Both the position numbers and the translations under genes were made by a program. Shown here in pieces: positions 6,859 through 14,721 of a stretch of 51,978 nucleotides of DNA (positions are counted from its first letter, which is position 1; the number at the start of each line of letters is the position of its first letter). Origin of the DNA: Deltaproteobacteria bacterium (GTDB taxonomy: Bacteria; Bdellovibrionota_C; UBA2361; SZUA-149; JADLFC01); assembly GCA_020845775.1 (NCBI GenBank), contig JADLFC010000011.1, positions 1-51,978 of the forward strand. The letters are read 5' to 3'. Below the pieces are notes generated by a model that was not told the DNA's origin, searched no databases, and worked only from the letters and a program-made list of their open reading frames with translations.

Positions 6859-8296
6859 CGTTCAGCCAATTGATGAGCATGTCGTCCAAGGTTCCTCACT
6901 TAAGGTAGTTAGTTCGCATAGACATAGTGGAAGGGTGCCGCCTCACTCTCTTGACGCCGAGCAATCTGTTTTAGGTGCGGTACTTTTAGATAATGAGGTT
7001 GTTAATGCGGCCATTGAACTACTGGAGCCAGAGGATTTCTACCAGCGCGCACACAAGATACTGTTTCAGGTTATGCTCGAGCTTGCAGAGCGCCAGGAAC
7101 CAATTGACATCGTAACTTTGACTGAATCTTTGCGCATGTCCGCCTTGCTCGATTCTATCGGTGGAATCGAATATCTGTCTAAACTAGTAGATGTGGTCCC
7201 AACATCGGCTAATGTTGAATATTATGCGCGTATAGTAAAAGAGATGTCGTTAAGACGTAAAGTTATCTCGGCGTCGTCAGAGATAGCCACCGCTGCGTAT
7301 GGTGAGGTTAGCGACGTCGACGATTTTTTGGACGAGGCTGAGCAAAAGATCTTCGCCGTGTCAGAATCTCGCGTAAAGAGCGGCTTTGTTCGAGTAAGTG
7401 ACATTGTCAAGGAATCGATAAAGCAGGTTGAGCAGCGCTACGTTAGTAAGGAGGCTTTAACTGGGGTTGCGTCGGGGTTTGCGGAACTAGATAAGTTGAC
7501 CAGTGGATTTCAAGAATCCGATCTAATAATTATTGCTGGCCGCCCTAGTATGGGAAAAACATCGTTAGCGCTTTCGATCGCGCAGCACATTGCAATAGAA
7601 CAGGCAAAAACAGTTGCGCTGTTTTCGCTCGAAATGTCGAAACAACAAATAACCACGAGGCTCCTGTGTTCAGAGGCGCGAGTTAGTAGTTCGCGCGTTA
7701 GGAGCGGGAAACTCGGTGAGAGCGATTTTCCAAGATTGGTGGACGCAGCTTCGGAAATCACCAATGCTAATATTTTTATCGACGACACTGCGGCAATCTC
7801 GGCTTTGGAGATGCGGGCTAAGGCTCGTAGATTGTATCGCCAGAATCCATTTGCGGTAATGATTATCGATTATTTGCAGCTAATGCGCGTTACTAATAAG
7901 CGCACCGAACGGCGTGAGCAGGAGATAGCCATTATTTCAGCTTCCTTAAAGAGTTTGGCTAAGGAGCTAAACGTTCCAATAATTGCTCTCTCTCAGCTAA
8001 ACCGTAGTGTAGAGGGCAGGCAGGACAAGAGACCTTTAATGTCAGATTTGCGCGAATCGGGAGCTATCGAACAGGATGCTGATATAATAGCGTTTGTTTA
8101 CAGAGATGAAGTGTATCATCCAGACACACAGGATAAGGGCGTTGCGGAACTCATAATAGCAAAACACCGCAATGGCCCGATTGGCACTGTGCGCCTGGCG
8201 TTTATTGGGGAATACACGATCTTTGAAAATCTTGCCGAGGATGCCGACTACGATTATTTGGGCGAGGATTTGGATTTGCCTTTGGACGTGTCTTAA
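6851..8296 (+). CDS. dnaB: Replicative DNA helicase DnaB
   Basis: DnaB is the hexameric 5'-3' helicase that unwinds the replication fork and recruits primase. The 481-residue product matches the usual length. The N-terminal domain opens with PHSLDAEQSVLGA (about residues 31-43). The RecA-like motor carries Walker A GRPSMGKT at 230-237, ending H1a TS. The Walker B strand is MIIDYLQLM, starting about residue 337, and is followed by the SQLNRSVEGR loop and SDLRESGAIEQDAD. No intein interrupts the usual insertion points. The start overlaps the TPR gene stop by eight bases. The N-terminal 28 residues before the conserved block are longer than in many homologues and Ser/Val-rich. The downstream neighbour is convergent. 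Confidence 0.97.
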   Translation: MSNVQPIDEHVVQGSSLKVVSSHRHSGRVPPHSLDAEQSVLGAVLLDNEVVNAAIELLEPEDFYQRAHKILFQVMLELAERQEPIDIVTLTESLRMSALLDSIGGIEYLSKLVDVVPTSANVEYYARIVKEMSLRRKVISASSEIATAAYGEVSDVDDFLDEAEQKIFAVSESRVKSGFVRVSDIVKESIKQVEQRYVSKEALTGVASGFAELDKLTSGFQESDLIIIAGRPSMGKTSLALSIAQHIAIEQAKTVALFSLEMSKQQITTRLLCSEARVSSSRVRSGKLGESDFPRLVDAASEITNANIFIDDTAAISALEMRAKARRLYRQNPFAVMIIDYLQLMRVTNKRTERREQEIAIISASLKSLAKELNVPIIALSQLNRSVEGRQDKRPLMSDLRESGAIEQDADIIAFVYRDEVYHPDTQDKGVAELIIAKHRNGPIGTVRLAFIGEYTIFENLAEDADYDYLGEDLDLPLDVS

Positions 8297-8354
8297 AAAA
8301 AACTATGTCGAGGGACGGCAGTTTCTTGGAGGCTTTCCTTGTTTCTAGTCGTTT

Positions 8355-9005
8355 CTAATCGCGCCAAATAGTCTCTGAGGTTGACAAATCAATCCAGCGA
8401 TCTACGCCTTTCCATCCATCGGACGTGCCGTATAAACCAAAATCAGCTAAATGCGTCTCTACCCCAGCACAATGAGCTGTATGTATGGCGTAAGTAATTT
8501 CTCGGCTCGGACATACGAGCACGGCGATTTTTTTTACACTCTGTGCTTCCTCGTCCGGTATAGGCTCTTCTGCAACGGTATTTCCGTTTACTACCTTGCT
8601 TATGCCAACATAGTTCTCTTGAGAAAAACCTTCTTGTAGTAACGAGCTTCTATTTAGACTAAACGACATCAAATCGGTTGCAATGTGGACGTCCATAGAA
8701 ACCTGCCGCTTAACACCTTTAGGTGGCAGGCGCTTGACTATGACCTCTAATCCAGCTCGCTCAACTGCCTCGAGGAAGGCAAACTGTCGCGCATCGTCTT
8801 CGTATGGAACTAATGTGTAATATCTTGCGATTTCCGGAGTTAGGCCGCCACATAAACCTTCCACTAATCGGGATAGATCTATTTTCTTATCGAGTCGCCG
8901 CGTGGCGCGATCCAGGTTAATGCCGTTGATAAACAAACTCAAGCGGCGCTTAGTCCTTCGTTTTACCACACCTTTTCGCAATTCGGCGAACTGTCCTTTT
9001 GTCAT
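8355..9005 (-). CDS. NYN-domain (LabA/DUF88-like) protein with altered first acidic residue
   Basis: The 216-residue protein begins with a basic stretch, then LSLFINGINLD (residues 22-32), which aligns with the first strand of NYN/LabA PIN-like nucleases, where the consensus is FIDGxNL. Further NYN signatures follow: YYTLVPYEDD, MDVHIATDLMS with Asp in both expected spots, a spacer of about 40 residues, then IAVLVCPSREITYAIHTAHCAG and a final VETHLADFG strand. NYN proteins are metal-dependent RNases or RNA-binding regulators. Here the first catalytic Asp position is Asn27 (codon AAC), so nuclease activity may be lost or altered. It is a monocistronic-looking gene convergent with dnaB. The assignment to NYN is good; the functional consequence is inference. 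Confidence 0.75.
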   Translation of the reverse strand: MTKGQFAELRKGVVKRRTKRRLSLFINGINLDRATRRLDKKIDLSRLVEGLCGGLTPEIARYYTLVPYEDDARQFAFLEAVERAGLEVIVKRLPPKGVKRQVSMDVHIATDLMSFSLNRSSLLQEGFSQENYVGISKVVNGNTVAEEPIPDEEAQSVKKIAVLVCPSREITYAIHTAHCAGVETHLADFGLYGTSDGWKGVDRWIDLSTSETIWRD

Positions 9006-9239
9006 TGAAGTAGTCTTTATGTAATTTTGAGTCGTTTTGCTCTACCGTTTAAGGTTATGCCAAGCAGCTGCTAGAGTGTATACATTTAGTTATTTTGTTA
9101 GTTTATAGAGCGTATAAGTCTATAAATATCCAGCAAATGCCGCTTTCCACGCCAACAGACGCAGCTATCTAACTTTTAGTAGGCGTTTTTGACGCGCCGC
9201 CCAAAAAACGAAAGAAAGACAGAAAGGGCGCCGTCCCGC

Positions 9240-9947
9240 TCACTTTACTACTATTGTTGCACCAATAGGAATCATATAATAAATCGATGATAGATCGTTG
9301 CGCTTTATTCGCATTCCGCCTACATCGCTGTCCCAAAGCGATGCCGAATGTATGGCAAATGTTGTCGACGCATATATCACGTGTTCACCCAAAGCTCCTT
9401 TCCTGTATCGCGTGTGATCTTCGGCGGCTGGCACAGATTGCCGCCTCTTGAGAAAGTAGCTATCTGGCGCATACCACAAGGGATTCCTTTGCTTGTGTTG
9501 AAGTGCATATACCCCTGGCTCTAAATCAATCTGGCCATCGCCAGCAATTCTTTTTACGATCTCGCTACCGCGATAGAGCGTAAGTGTTTTAGCCTCCGCT
9601 GAAATTTCTATCCACACTTCGTTGTCCGCGGGCAAAAAAGCAGCAACCGGCGGAATGTAGCTCACGAAAGCTCCATAAGAAAGAGAACTACTCGGAGTAG
9701 GCGCAGTCGACGCAAATGCACTATTCACTTGTCCAATTTTCGCATTGTCCGAACTAATTTTAATAGGCACGCGCTTGCTGATAATCAAGGTGCCGCTTCT
9801 ATCATATTTCTGTCCAGCGAAACCAATTGATGACAAAGAAAGCCTATCTGTTATTGCATCTTGCAAAGACATTGACGAGCAGGCGTTAAGCAACGACACA
9901 GACAACAATAAAATTAGCGCCAAAAATCTCTGCCAACAAATCCTCAT
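9240..9947 (-). CDS. L,D-transpeptidase-like (YkuD-fold) lipoprotein without catalytic Cys
   Basis: The 235-residue protein has a type II signal peptide with lipobox LLNAC (Cys23), so it should be membrane-anchored in the envelope. From about residue 108 it resembles the YkuD L,D-transpeptidase fold: WIEISAEAKTLTLYRGSEIV as the opening beta hairpin, PGVYAL, His199 in FAIHSAS, and a final hydrophobic GATIVV strand. In active enzymes the C-terminal motif is HGCxR. Here the aligned residues are Val208-Gly209-Gly210-Met211-Arg212, so both the His and the nucleophilic Cys appear missing. It may be a binding or structural homologue rather than a crosslinking enzyme. The fold call is by pattern, not by search. 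The next gene on the other strand is a lytic transglycosylase, so both neighbours concern peptidoglycan. Confidence 0.6.
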   Translation of the reverse strand: MRICWQRFLALILLLSVSLLNACSSMSLQDAITDRLSLSSIGFAGQKYDRSGTLIISKRVPIKISSDNAKIGQVNSAFASTAPTPSSSLSYGAFVSYIPPVAAFLPADNEVWIEISAEAKTLTLYRGSEIVKRIAGDGQIDLEPGVYALQHKQRNPLWYAPDSYFLKRRQSVPAAEDHTRYRKGALGEHVIYASTTFAIHSASLWDSDVGGMRIKRNDLSSIYYMIPIGATIVVK

Positions 9948-10260
9948 AATAATTACCTCAATTCTTCCATCGGATAATGAAGATTACACAATCTGATGAA
10001 GCAAAAATATATTACAAACACATAGAAAATTATAATAGTTAATGTACTTTCGGCAACAAATATAATGGAGTGTCCTCATCTTTTATTATTTATTACGCAC
10101 ATAAGTTATGTGATTGCTAGGAAATAATGCCTAGGGCTTGTCTCCAAACCGCAAATGAAAGTAATATCCCCACTTGAAGAGCGCAGTGAGATATCTGATT
10201 GATAACTAGTAGGGGGTGTGGAGTGAGTTGTGGGTAAAAGTGATCTAAGGAGAAAACGAG
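9948..10260. promoter_or_regulatory. Divergent intergenic region with perfect palindrome
   Basis: These 313 bases separate two divergent envelope genes. CACATAA (10098-10104) and TTATGTG (10106-10112) form a perfect palindrome around one central base, a plausible operator. CTAGG/CCTAG (10117-10121 and 10130-10134) is a second small inverted repeat next to it. The Shine-Dalgarno AAGGAG at 10246-10251 serves the lytic transglycosylase. No convincing sigma-70 boxes or RNA gene were identified. Confidence 0.4.
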
Positions 10261-11052
10261 ATGATTTTTTGTAACAAGTCTATGCTTCTTAAGCGAATCT
10301 CTTTAGCGACAGGCCTTTTAGTCGCATTGGGTTGTTTAGGTGGATGTTCTGTTTCGGCACTTTCAGAAAGTACCAGGAGTTTTAGCTTCTCGCCAGCATC
10401 GATCTTCGCGTGGCGCACTGCCAGTGTTGAGCGTGTAGAAGAGCGAAGCGATGGTGACGCCAGAGGCTCACGGCGGAATTTGCCATTAATAGGAGATATG
10501 CACGTAGTTGAGAACGCCCAAGTCAAGCGGTTTACGCGCCACTATGCTTCAACAGGAAGGCGGTTTACCGAGCAAGCACTTGCTCGAAGGCGAACGTATA
10601 ACAAATTGTTGGAAAATATTTTTGATAGCTATGGTTTGCCCACGGAATTGGTAAATGTAGCTTTTGTCGAAAGCGGATATGTTAATGGTGCTCGGAGTGG
10701 GAGTGGCGCGGTCGGAATGTGGCAATTTACTAAGGCAACTGCTAGGAAATATGGCCTGATGGTGAATGTGTTTAGGGATGAGCGAAAGGATTTTATCAAG
10801 TCCACTCACGCCGCGGCGCGACATTTTATATACCTCTACGATCTCTTCGACGACTGGTACTTGGCTATTGCTGCCTATAATGCCGGTGAGGGGCGCGTGC
10901 GGGAAGCTATTAAAGTAGCCGGGACGCGAGATTTTTTTGAGCTCGCAAAAACTGATCTCCTGCGGCATGAGACAAAAGAATTTGTTCCGAAGGTATTAGC
11001 TGCTACGAAAATCAGTCAGTCACCGCGAGCTTATGGTTTCCAGTTGTCGTAG
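10261..11052 (+). CDS. Lytic transglycosylase (SLT domain) lipoprotein, MltD-like
   Basis: The 263-residue protein cleaves, by family, the MurNAc-GlcNAc bond of peptidoglycan with 1,6-anhydro product formation. The N-terminus is a type II signal with GCLGGC and lipid Cys29. The SLT domain spans about residues 112-230. The catalytic Glu is Glu137 in VAFVESGY, followed by GAVGMWQF (149-156), DERKD, and AAYNAGEGRV (204-213). The C-terminal ETKEFVPKVLAATKI helix is typical of the MltD subgroup, but LysM repeats are absent, so the enzyme is short. AAGGAG nine bases upstream supports the start. The ispF gene follows after 28 bases and may be cotranscribed. Confidence 0.9.
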   Translation: MIFCNKSMLLKRISLATGLLVALGCLGGCSVSALSESTRSFSFSPASIFAWRTASVERVEERSDGDARGSRRNLPLIGDMHVVENAQVKRFTRHYASTGRRFTEQALARRRTYNKLLENIFDSYGLPTELVNVAFVESGYVNGARSGSGAVGMWQFTKATARKYGLMVNVFRDERKDFIKSTHAAARHFIYLYDLFDDWYLAIAAYNAGEGRVREAIKVAGTRDFFELAKTDLLRHETKEFVPKVLAATKISQSPRAYGFQLS

Positions 11053-11080
11053 ACACTAGGGCACGTTTGGAGCTTGATAG

Positions 11081-11572
11081 ATGGCTGGTGTAGCTATGCG
11101 TGTTGGTTGTGGTTTTGACGTGCATGCCTTGTGCGAGGGGAGGAAGTTAGTTTTAGGTGGCGTTGAGATTCCTCATGATAGGGGTTTGCTTGGCCATTCA
11201 GATGCTGACTGCCTACTGCACGCCATTATCGATGCTCTTCTCGGGGCGCTAGCTTTGGGAGACATTGGCACATGGTTCCCTGATAGTGACGAGCGGTACA
11301 AGGACATAGCTAGTACTGATCTTTTTAATGCAGTATGGAAACACGTTAGTGAGCTCGGCTGGGAAATAGTCAACTGCGACACTGTTGTCATGGCTGAAAA
11401 GCCGAAGTTAAAACCCCACGTAGAAAGTATAAGACTCTCGCTAGCAAAATTATTCAGTTGTGCCGTAGAGCAAGTCTCTGTAAAAGCAACAACCTTTGAA
11501 AAACTTGGCTTCGTAGGTCAAGAGAAAGGGATTTCTGCCCAAGCTATAGTTCTTCTTAATAAGAGCACCTGA
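11081..11572 (+). CDS. ispF: 2-C-methyl-D-erythritol 2,4-cyclodiphosphate synthase
   Basis: IspF forms the cyclic diphosphate intermediate of the non-mevalonate isoprenoid pathway and works as a trimer binding a divalent metal. The 163-residue product has the usual length. GFDVHAL near the N-terminus supplies Asp13 and His15. GHSDADCLLHAIIDALLGAL with a further metal His and GDIGTWFPDSD follow, and the C-terminal signature ATTFEKLGFVGQEKGI is intact. GGAG nine bases ahead supports ATG 11081; ATG 11096 is an alternative that would start at the family consensus. IspD is not adjacent. The gene follows the lytic transglycosylase gene closely. Confidence 0.95.
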   Translation: MAGVAMRVGCGFDVHALCEGRKLVLGGVEIPHDRGLLGHSDADCLLHAIIDALLGALALGDIGTWFPDSDERYKDIASTDLFNAVWKHVSELGWEIVNCDTVVMAEKPKLKPHVESIRLSLAKLFSCAVEQVSVKATTFEKLGFVGQEKGISAQAIVLLNKST

Positions 11573-11674
11573 GTAGTTGCTTTTCTGTAACCTAGATGGC
11601 CTGTCTGAAATAAAATGCAACATTTTAGTTGTATTTCGCGATAATATCTCGCAACGTCAATGTTGTTAATGATG

Positions 11675-11718
11675 CGGTTTTCAGAAAGTAAGTTAAATCT
11701 TCTACTTTTTGGAAAGGC
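11675..11718. repeat. Palindromic element family I, copy 1
   Basis: This 44-base element forms a hairpin. TTTTCAGAAAGTA (11678-11690) pairs with TACTTTTTGGAAA (11703-11715) with two G-T wobbles, around a loop containing GTTAAAT. It matches the element at 40862-40905 at 37 of 44 positions, including the loop. It ends 48 bases upstream of the 709-residue secreted protein gene. Confidence 0.6.
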
Positions 11719-11766
11719 TATGACGGTTCAATCACGAACGCTTGTTTTTAGGACATCGAGGGAAAC

Positions 11767-13896
11767 ATGAGAGGGACTTTTGCTAAACTAAATTATTTCG
11801 CCTGGGTGATGTGCACCTGGATTGTAATGGCAGCAGTTGCCGAATTCGGCGCTGTTTTTTTTATGGTCAACAGTGCCTTTGCATTAGACGCAGACGGGGA
11901 TGGTTATGAAAACATAACTGAGGTTGCTGACGGCACCGATCCGAACGATCCTGGAAGCTTTAAAGGTGTCTTGAACAGTCCAGCATATGCCCCTTGGAAT
12001 GGGTTTCTAGATCAGCGTAATATTCTCGAAATAGTCAATACGGGCTCCAGCGATGTTCGAGTACATCTCACTATATTTGATATACATGGGAACAAAGGTG
12101 TTGAATTTAATTTGCCAATTCTTGCTCCTAGTCAGCAGTTTGACACTATTTTAAACGATCTTAGACCAGGGTTCAGTGCTGATTCATTCGGAATGGTCAA
12201 GATAGACTTTGAGGGCTCAGTTGCCGGCCGAGTTTCTTACTACAGGGATGGGATAGGTGGCGGATTTGAATTCGCGTATGCCCTGCCGGTATCTGAACCA
12301 ATACGAGGGGCAAGTTCAGTTGGTTTTAACACCTTTCAACCTAGCGCGGCGGGTTGGGAAATTCAGAATGGCGTTGCTAACTGGCATACGTTAATAAATT
12401 TAGAAAATGTGCCTAAACAATACGAAGTCATAATGCACGATCAGGAAGGCAAAGAAGTTGCGCGCAACACAGTTCAGGTTACTGGTTTTGGCAGAATTGA
12501 TTTAGATGGCGGACATAATACACTTGGCCATTCTAAGGTAGGACTAATCCGTATTGTTCCCGCGGATAAGCATGCTGCTTATATCTCATATGTAACGCGC
12601 TTTGGGCATGACGCGCCATTTGGTCTCGCCTCCCTGACATATAGTTTTGCATTTCCCATAATGGCCCGTGCGGGCAATGGACGTCCATTGCATATCACGC
12701 TGTCGAATCGAGGGGGTAGTCAGAATTGGGTTGAGGTTTTAAATGCTAGCGATGAAACCGTTTCGCCTCAGGTGATTTTCTATAACAGTGCAGGACAAGC
12801 AGTCTACAATGAGACGATCTATCTTCCCCCATTTGGTCAGCAGCACTTAAATGCTAGCAAATTTCTTGCACCAGAAGATACTGGCTTTGCTACTATCCTA
12901 CCTTCTCACGCAAATTCTATTATTGCCCAAAGTATGTTGTACTTTAGGTTCGATGACGGAAGTATTTCGGCCATGTATGGAACTTCTTCGCGCGAGGCCT
13001 TTGGCGCAGCAATTACTGCTTCTTACAACTTGTTTTTAAATATGAATAACTTTGCATATTTGAGCAATACATCTTCGGAGGATATTAATGCGCTAATCAC
13101 AGTAACAACCGGTCAAAGCTCTCATGTGGAACCGATCTTAATCGGAAAGCACCAAACTAAAACCCTCGCTCTGCATGATATGCAACACTACAACACAGTC
13201 CCCGATAGTTATGGCGTTGTTACAATAGATGCTCCTTCCTCGTCTCAACTCATAGCAGAAATCATCAGAGTTCGTGATGGAGACTTTGCGTTTCCAACCG
13301 CAGCTGAACATGCTGGACGCGCAACTGGAATTCACCTGTGCGACAGTTATGTCGGGCCATATCCAGAAGAACTTATTTACTTTCCAGAAGTCAAAGATGG
13401 AGTTGGTTATGACTTAGATCCTAAGACAATTTGTGGGACATGGCTGCAGCTCGTTAGTGATTTAAACGCATCTGCACTGTATTCCTTCTACGGAGACGGC
13501 ACTTACTCAGTTGAGTATGAATATTTAGTGGCCAAAGTAAACCATATGGATATTTGCAATGCCGAACGAGCTGGGAGATCTGCTCGTGATACAGGATACT
13601 GGTTTTCTAGCGACAATTCTATCGAGATTCTGTCGACGTATACCTATATATCGGACACTTGTCCTAAGGATCAAGATCCACAGGTTGAAGAATATACTAC
13701 GCCGGAACTATGGCAGTCTGAGGCCTACCGCGTCGACGTAGTCAGTTTATTCTCAGATGCTCACCAGCTCCAGTATCAAAGTGACATTATAAATCCAGGC
13801 ATCGCGATGGTTGGCTCTTTTCCGCCAAGGTGGCGAGCTCTCTTGGACTACGAGCCGCTTATTGTCTTACAGCGATACGATGCTAAGCAAGAATAA
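11767..13896 (+). CDS. Large secreted protein with calcium-loop N-terminus, unknown function
   Basis: The 709-residue product has a long signal peptide, hydrophobic at about residues 11-39, with cleavage likely after NSAFA (39). The mature chain opens with LDADGDGYENITE, a DxDxDG calcium-binding loop like thrombospondin type 3 or dockerin repeats, followed by GTDPNDPGSF. The rest is rich in beta-strand-like alternating patterns. Two or three similar segments start with an NxWx or FLDxRNILEIVNTG-like strand and contain SYYRDG or LYFRFDDGS, suggesting repeated beta-sandwich modules. Cysteines are concentrated in the last 180 residues (LCDSY, TICGTW, DICNAE, DTCPKD), probably in disulfides. I do not recognise the family as a whole. 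A family I palindrome lies just upstream and a hairpin lies just after the stop. Codon use looks like the neighbours. Confidence 0.8.
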   Translation: MRGTFAKLNYFAWVMCTWIVMAAVAEFGAVFFMVNSAFALDADGDGYENITEVADGTDPNDPGSFKGVLNSPAYAPWNGFLDQRNILEIVNTGSSDVRVHLTIFDIHGNKGVEFNLPILAPSQQFDTILNDLRPGFSADSFGMVKIDFEGSVAGRVSYYRDGIGGGFEFAYALPVSEPIRGASSVGFNTFQPSAAGWEIQNGVANWHTLINLENVPKQYEVIMHDQEGKEVARNTVQVTGFGRIDLDGGHNTLGHSKVGLIRIVPADKHAAYISYVTRFGHDAPFGLASLTYSFAFPIMARAGNGRPLHITLSNRGGSQNWVEVLNASDETVSPQVIFYNSAGQAVYNETIYLPPFGQQHLNASKFLAPEDTGFATILPSHANSIIAQSMLYFRFDDGSISAMYGTSSREAFGAAITASYNLFLNMNNFAYLSNTSSEDINALITVTTGQSSHVEPILIGKHQTKTLALHDMQHYNTVPDSYGVVTIDAPSSSQLIAEIIRVRDGDFAFPTAAEHAGRATGIHLCDSYVGPYPEELIYFPEVKDGVGYDLDPKTICGTWLQLVSDLNASALYSFYGDGTYSVEYEYLVAKVNHMDICNAERAGRSARDTGYWFSSDNSIEILSTYTYISDTCPKDQDPQVEEYTTPELWQSEAYRVDVVSLFSDAHQLQYQSDIINPGIAMVGSFPPRWRALLDYEPLIVLQRYDAKQE

Positions 13897-13904
13897 TGTT
13901 GCAA

Positions 13905-13932
13905 GTATTTTGCCTCAGTCGTGGCAAAATAC
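13905..13932 (+). terminator. Hairpin after secreted-protein gene
   Basis: GTATTTTGCC (13905-13914) and GGCAAAATAC (13923-13932) form a perfect 10-bp stem with an 8-base loop, nine bases after the stop codon of the secreted protein. There is no T-run, so it may act as a transcript-end stabiliser or a bidirectional stop rather than a classic intrinsic terminator. Confidence 0.5.
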
Positions 13933-14075
13933 AGCAAGCAGAGATTATTAATCAGTGCAGGATCAGTATATTATTAGAGCGGTTTTGGGGAAGCAGCCTA
14001 AAGACCTACTTCGCGAAATTCCATCAGACTTAATCTTAGAGAAAAGGAATTTTGACCGTAGTAAAAATCAAGTAT

Positions 14076-14157
14076 TGCCCTGGGAGAGACTCGAACTCTC
14101 ACGCCTTGCGACACACGGCCCTCAACCGTGCCTGTCTACCAGTTCCAGCACCAGGGC
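14076..14157 (-). tRNA. tRNA-Leu(GAG)
   Basis: On the minus strand the 7-bp acceptor stem GCCCTGG/CCAGGGC, discriminator A, a D-arm with GG, the anticodon stem CACGG/CCGTG with loop TTGAGGG (anticodon GAG), a long variable arm and the T-arm with GTTCGAG are all present. The 82-base length with a long variable arm fits tRNA-Leu. The CCA end is not encoded. It begins 10 bases downstream of the secG stop, the same order as secG-leuU in Escherichia coli. Confidence 0.95.
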
Positions 14158-14167
14158 TTAAAATTAT

Positions 14168-14701
14168 CTAATTTGTCGTCTCGCTGCTCGGGAGGCCATC
14201 GTCGCCCTCTGCTTGCTCTCCATCTCCCGCCCCTACTGCCGGCTCGTTAGCAACCTGCTCTGGTAGAACCGGAGCCGCTTCGCTAGGAGCCTCTGCACTA
14301 GCCTCTAAAGGTTTATCGAGAGCTGCATCCTCGGTCGGCTTATCGGTCTGCTCAGCATTCTCCATCTGTGCCGGTGCTGTCGAGGTATCTGTAACGCCGC
14401 TCGTAAGCGGTGGACTGTCCGGAGCTTGCGGCGCTTCAATGTTTTTAAAAATCTCGCCCTCGCCAGCAGTGCTACGCTTGGAAAGCACAGCCAATGTTAC
14501 GGAAGTAACCATGAATAGGATAGCCGTACAGGTCGTAATGCGTGTCAATATATTTCCAGCACCACTTGCTCCAAAAAATGTTTGTCCACCTCCGCCAAAA
14601 GCTGCTCCAGCTTCAGCTCCTTTTCCACGCTGCAATAAAACTATGCCTATGAGTATTATACAGGCAATGATGTGTACTATAGAAATAAGTGTATCGCTCA
14701 A
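14168..14701 (-). CDS. secG: Preprotein translocase subunit SecG with long acidic tail
   Basis: SecG is the small accessory subunit of the SecYEG channel. The first 80 residues match the family: a first membrane helix (about residues 4-23), the conserved loop LLQRGKGAEAGAAFGGGG (22-39) and FFGASGAGN, and a second helix (about 52-74). The usual protein is near 80-110 residues; here a Pro/Ala/Glu-rich tail brings it to 177. The tail is low-complexity and probably disordered, so it should not affect the core assignment. The gene lies 20 bases downstream of tpiA on the minus strand and 10 bases upstream of tRNA-Leu, so gap-tpiA-secG-tRNA probably form one transcript. Confidence 0.93.
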   Translation of the reverse strand: MSDTLISIVHIIACIILIGIVLLQRGKGAEAGAAFGGGGQTFFGASGAGNILTRITTCTAILFMVTSVTLAVLSKRSTAGEGEIFKNIEAPQAPDSPPLTSGVTDTSTAPAQMENAEQTDKPTEDAALDKPLEASAEAPSEAAPVLPEQVANEPAVGAGDGEQAEGDDGLPSSETTN

Positions 14702-14721
14702 GATCCTAATCCTTCAATGGT

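Noticed and set aside
13955-14161. 68-codon plus-strand frame through the tRNA-Leu
   Set aside because: It runs through the antisense strand of the tRNA; its codons are those typical of tRNA shadows.
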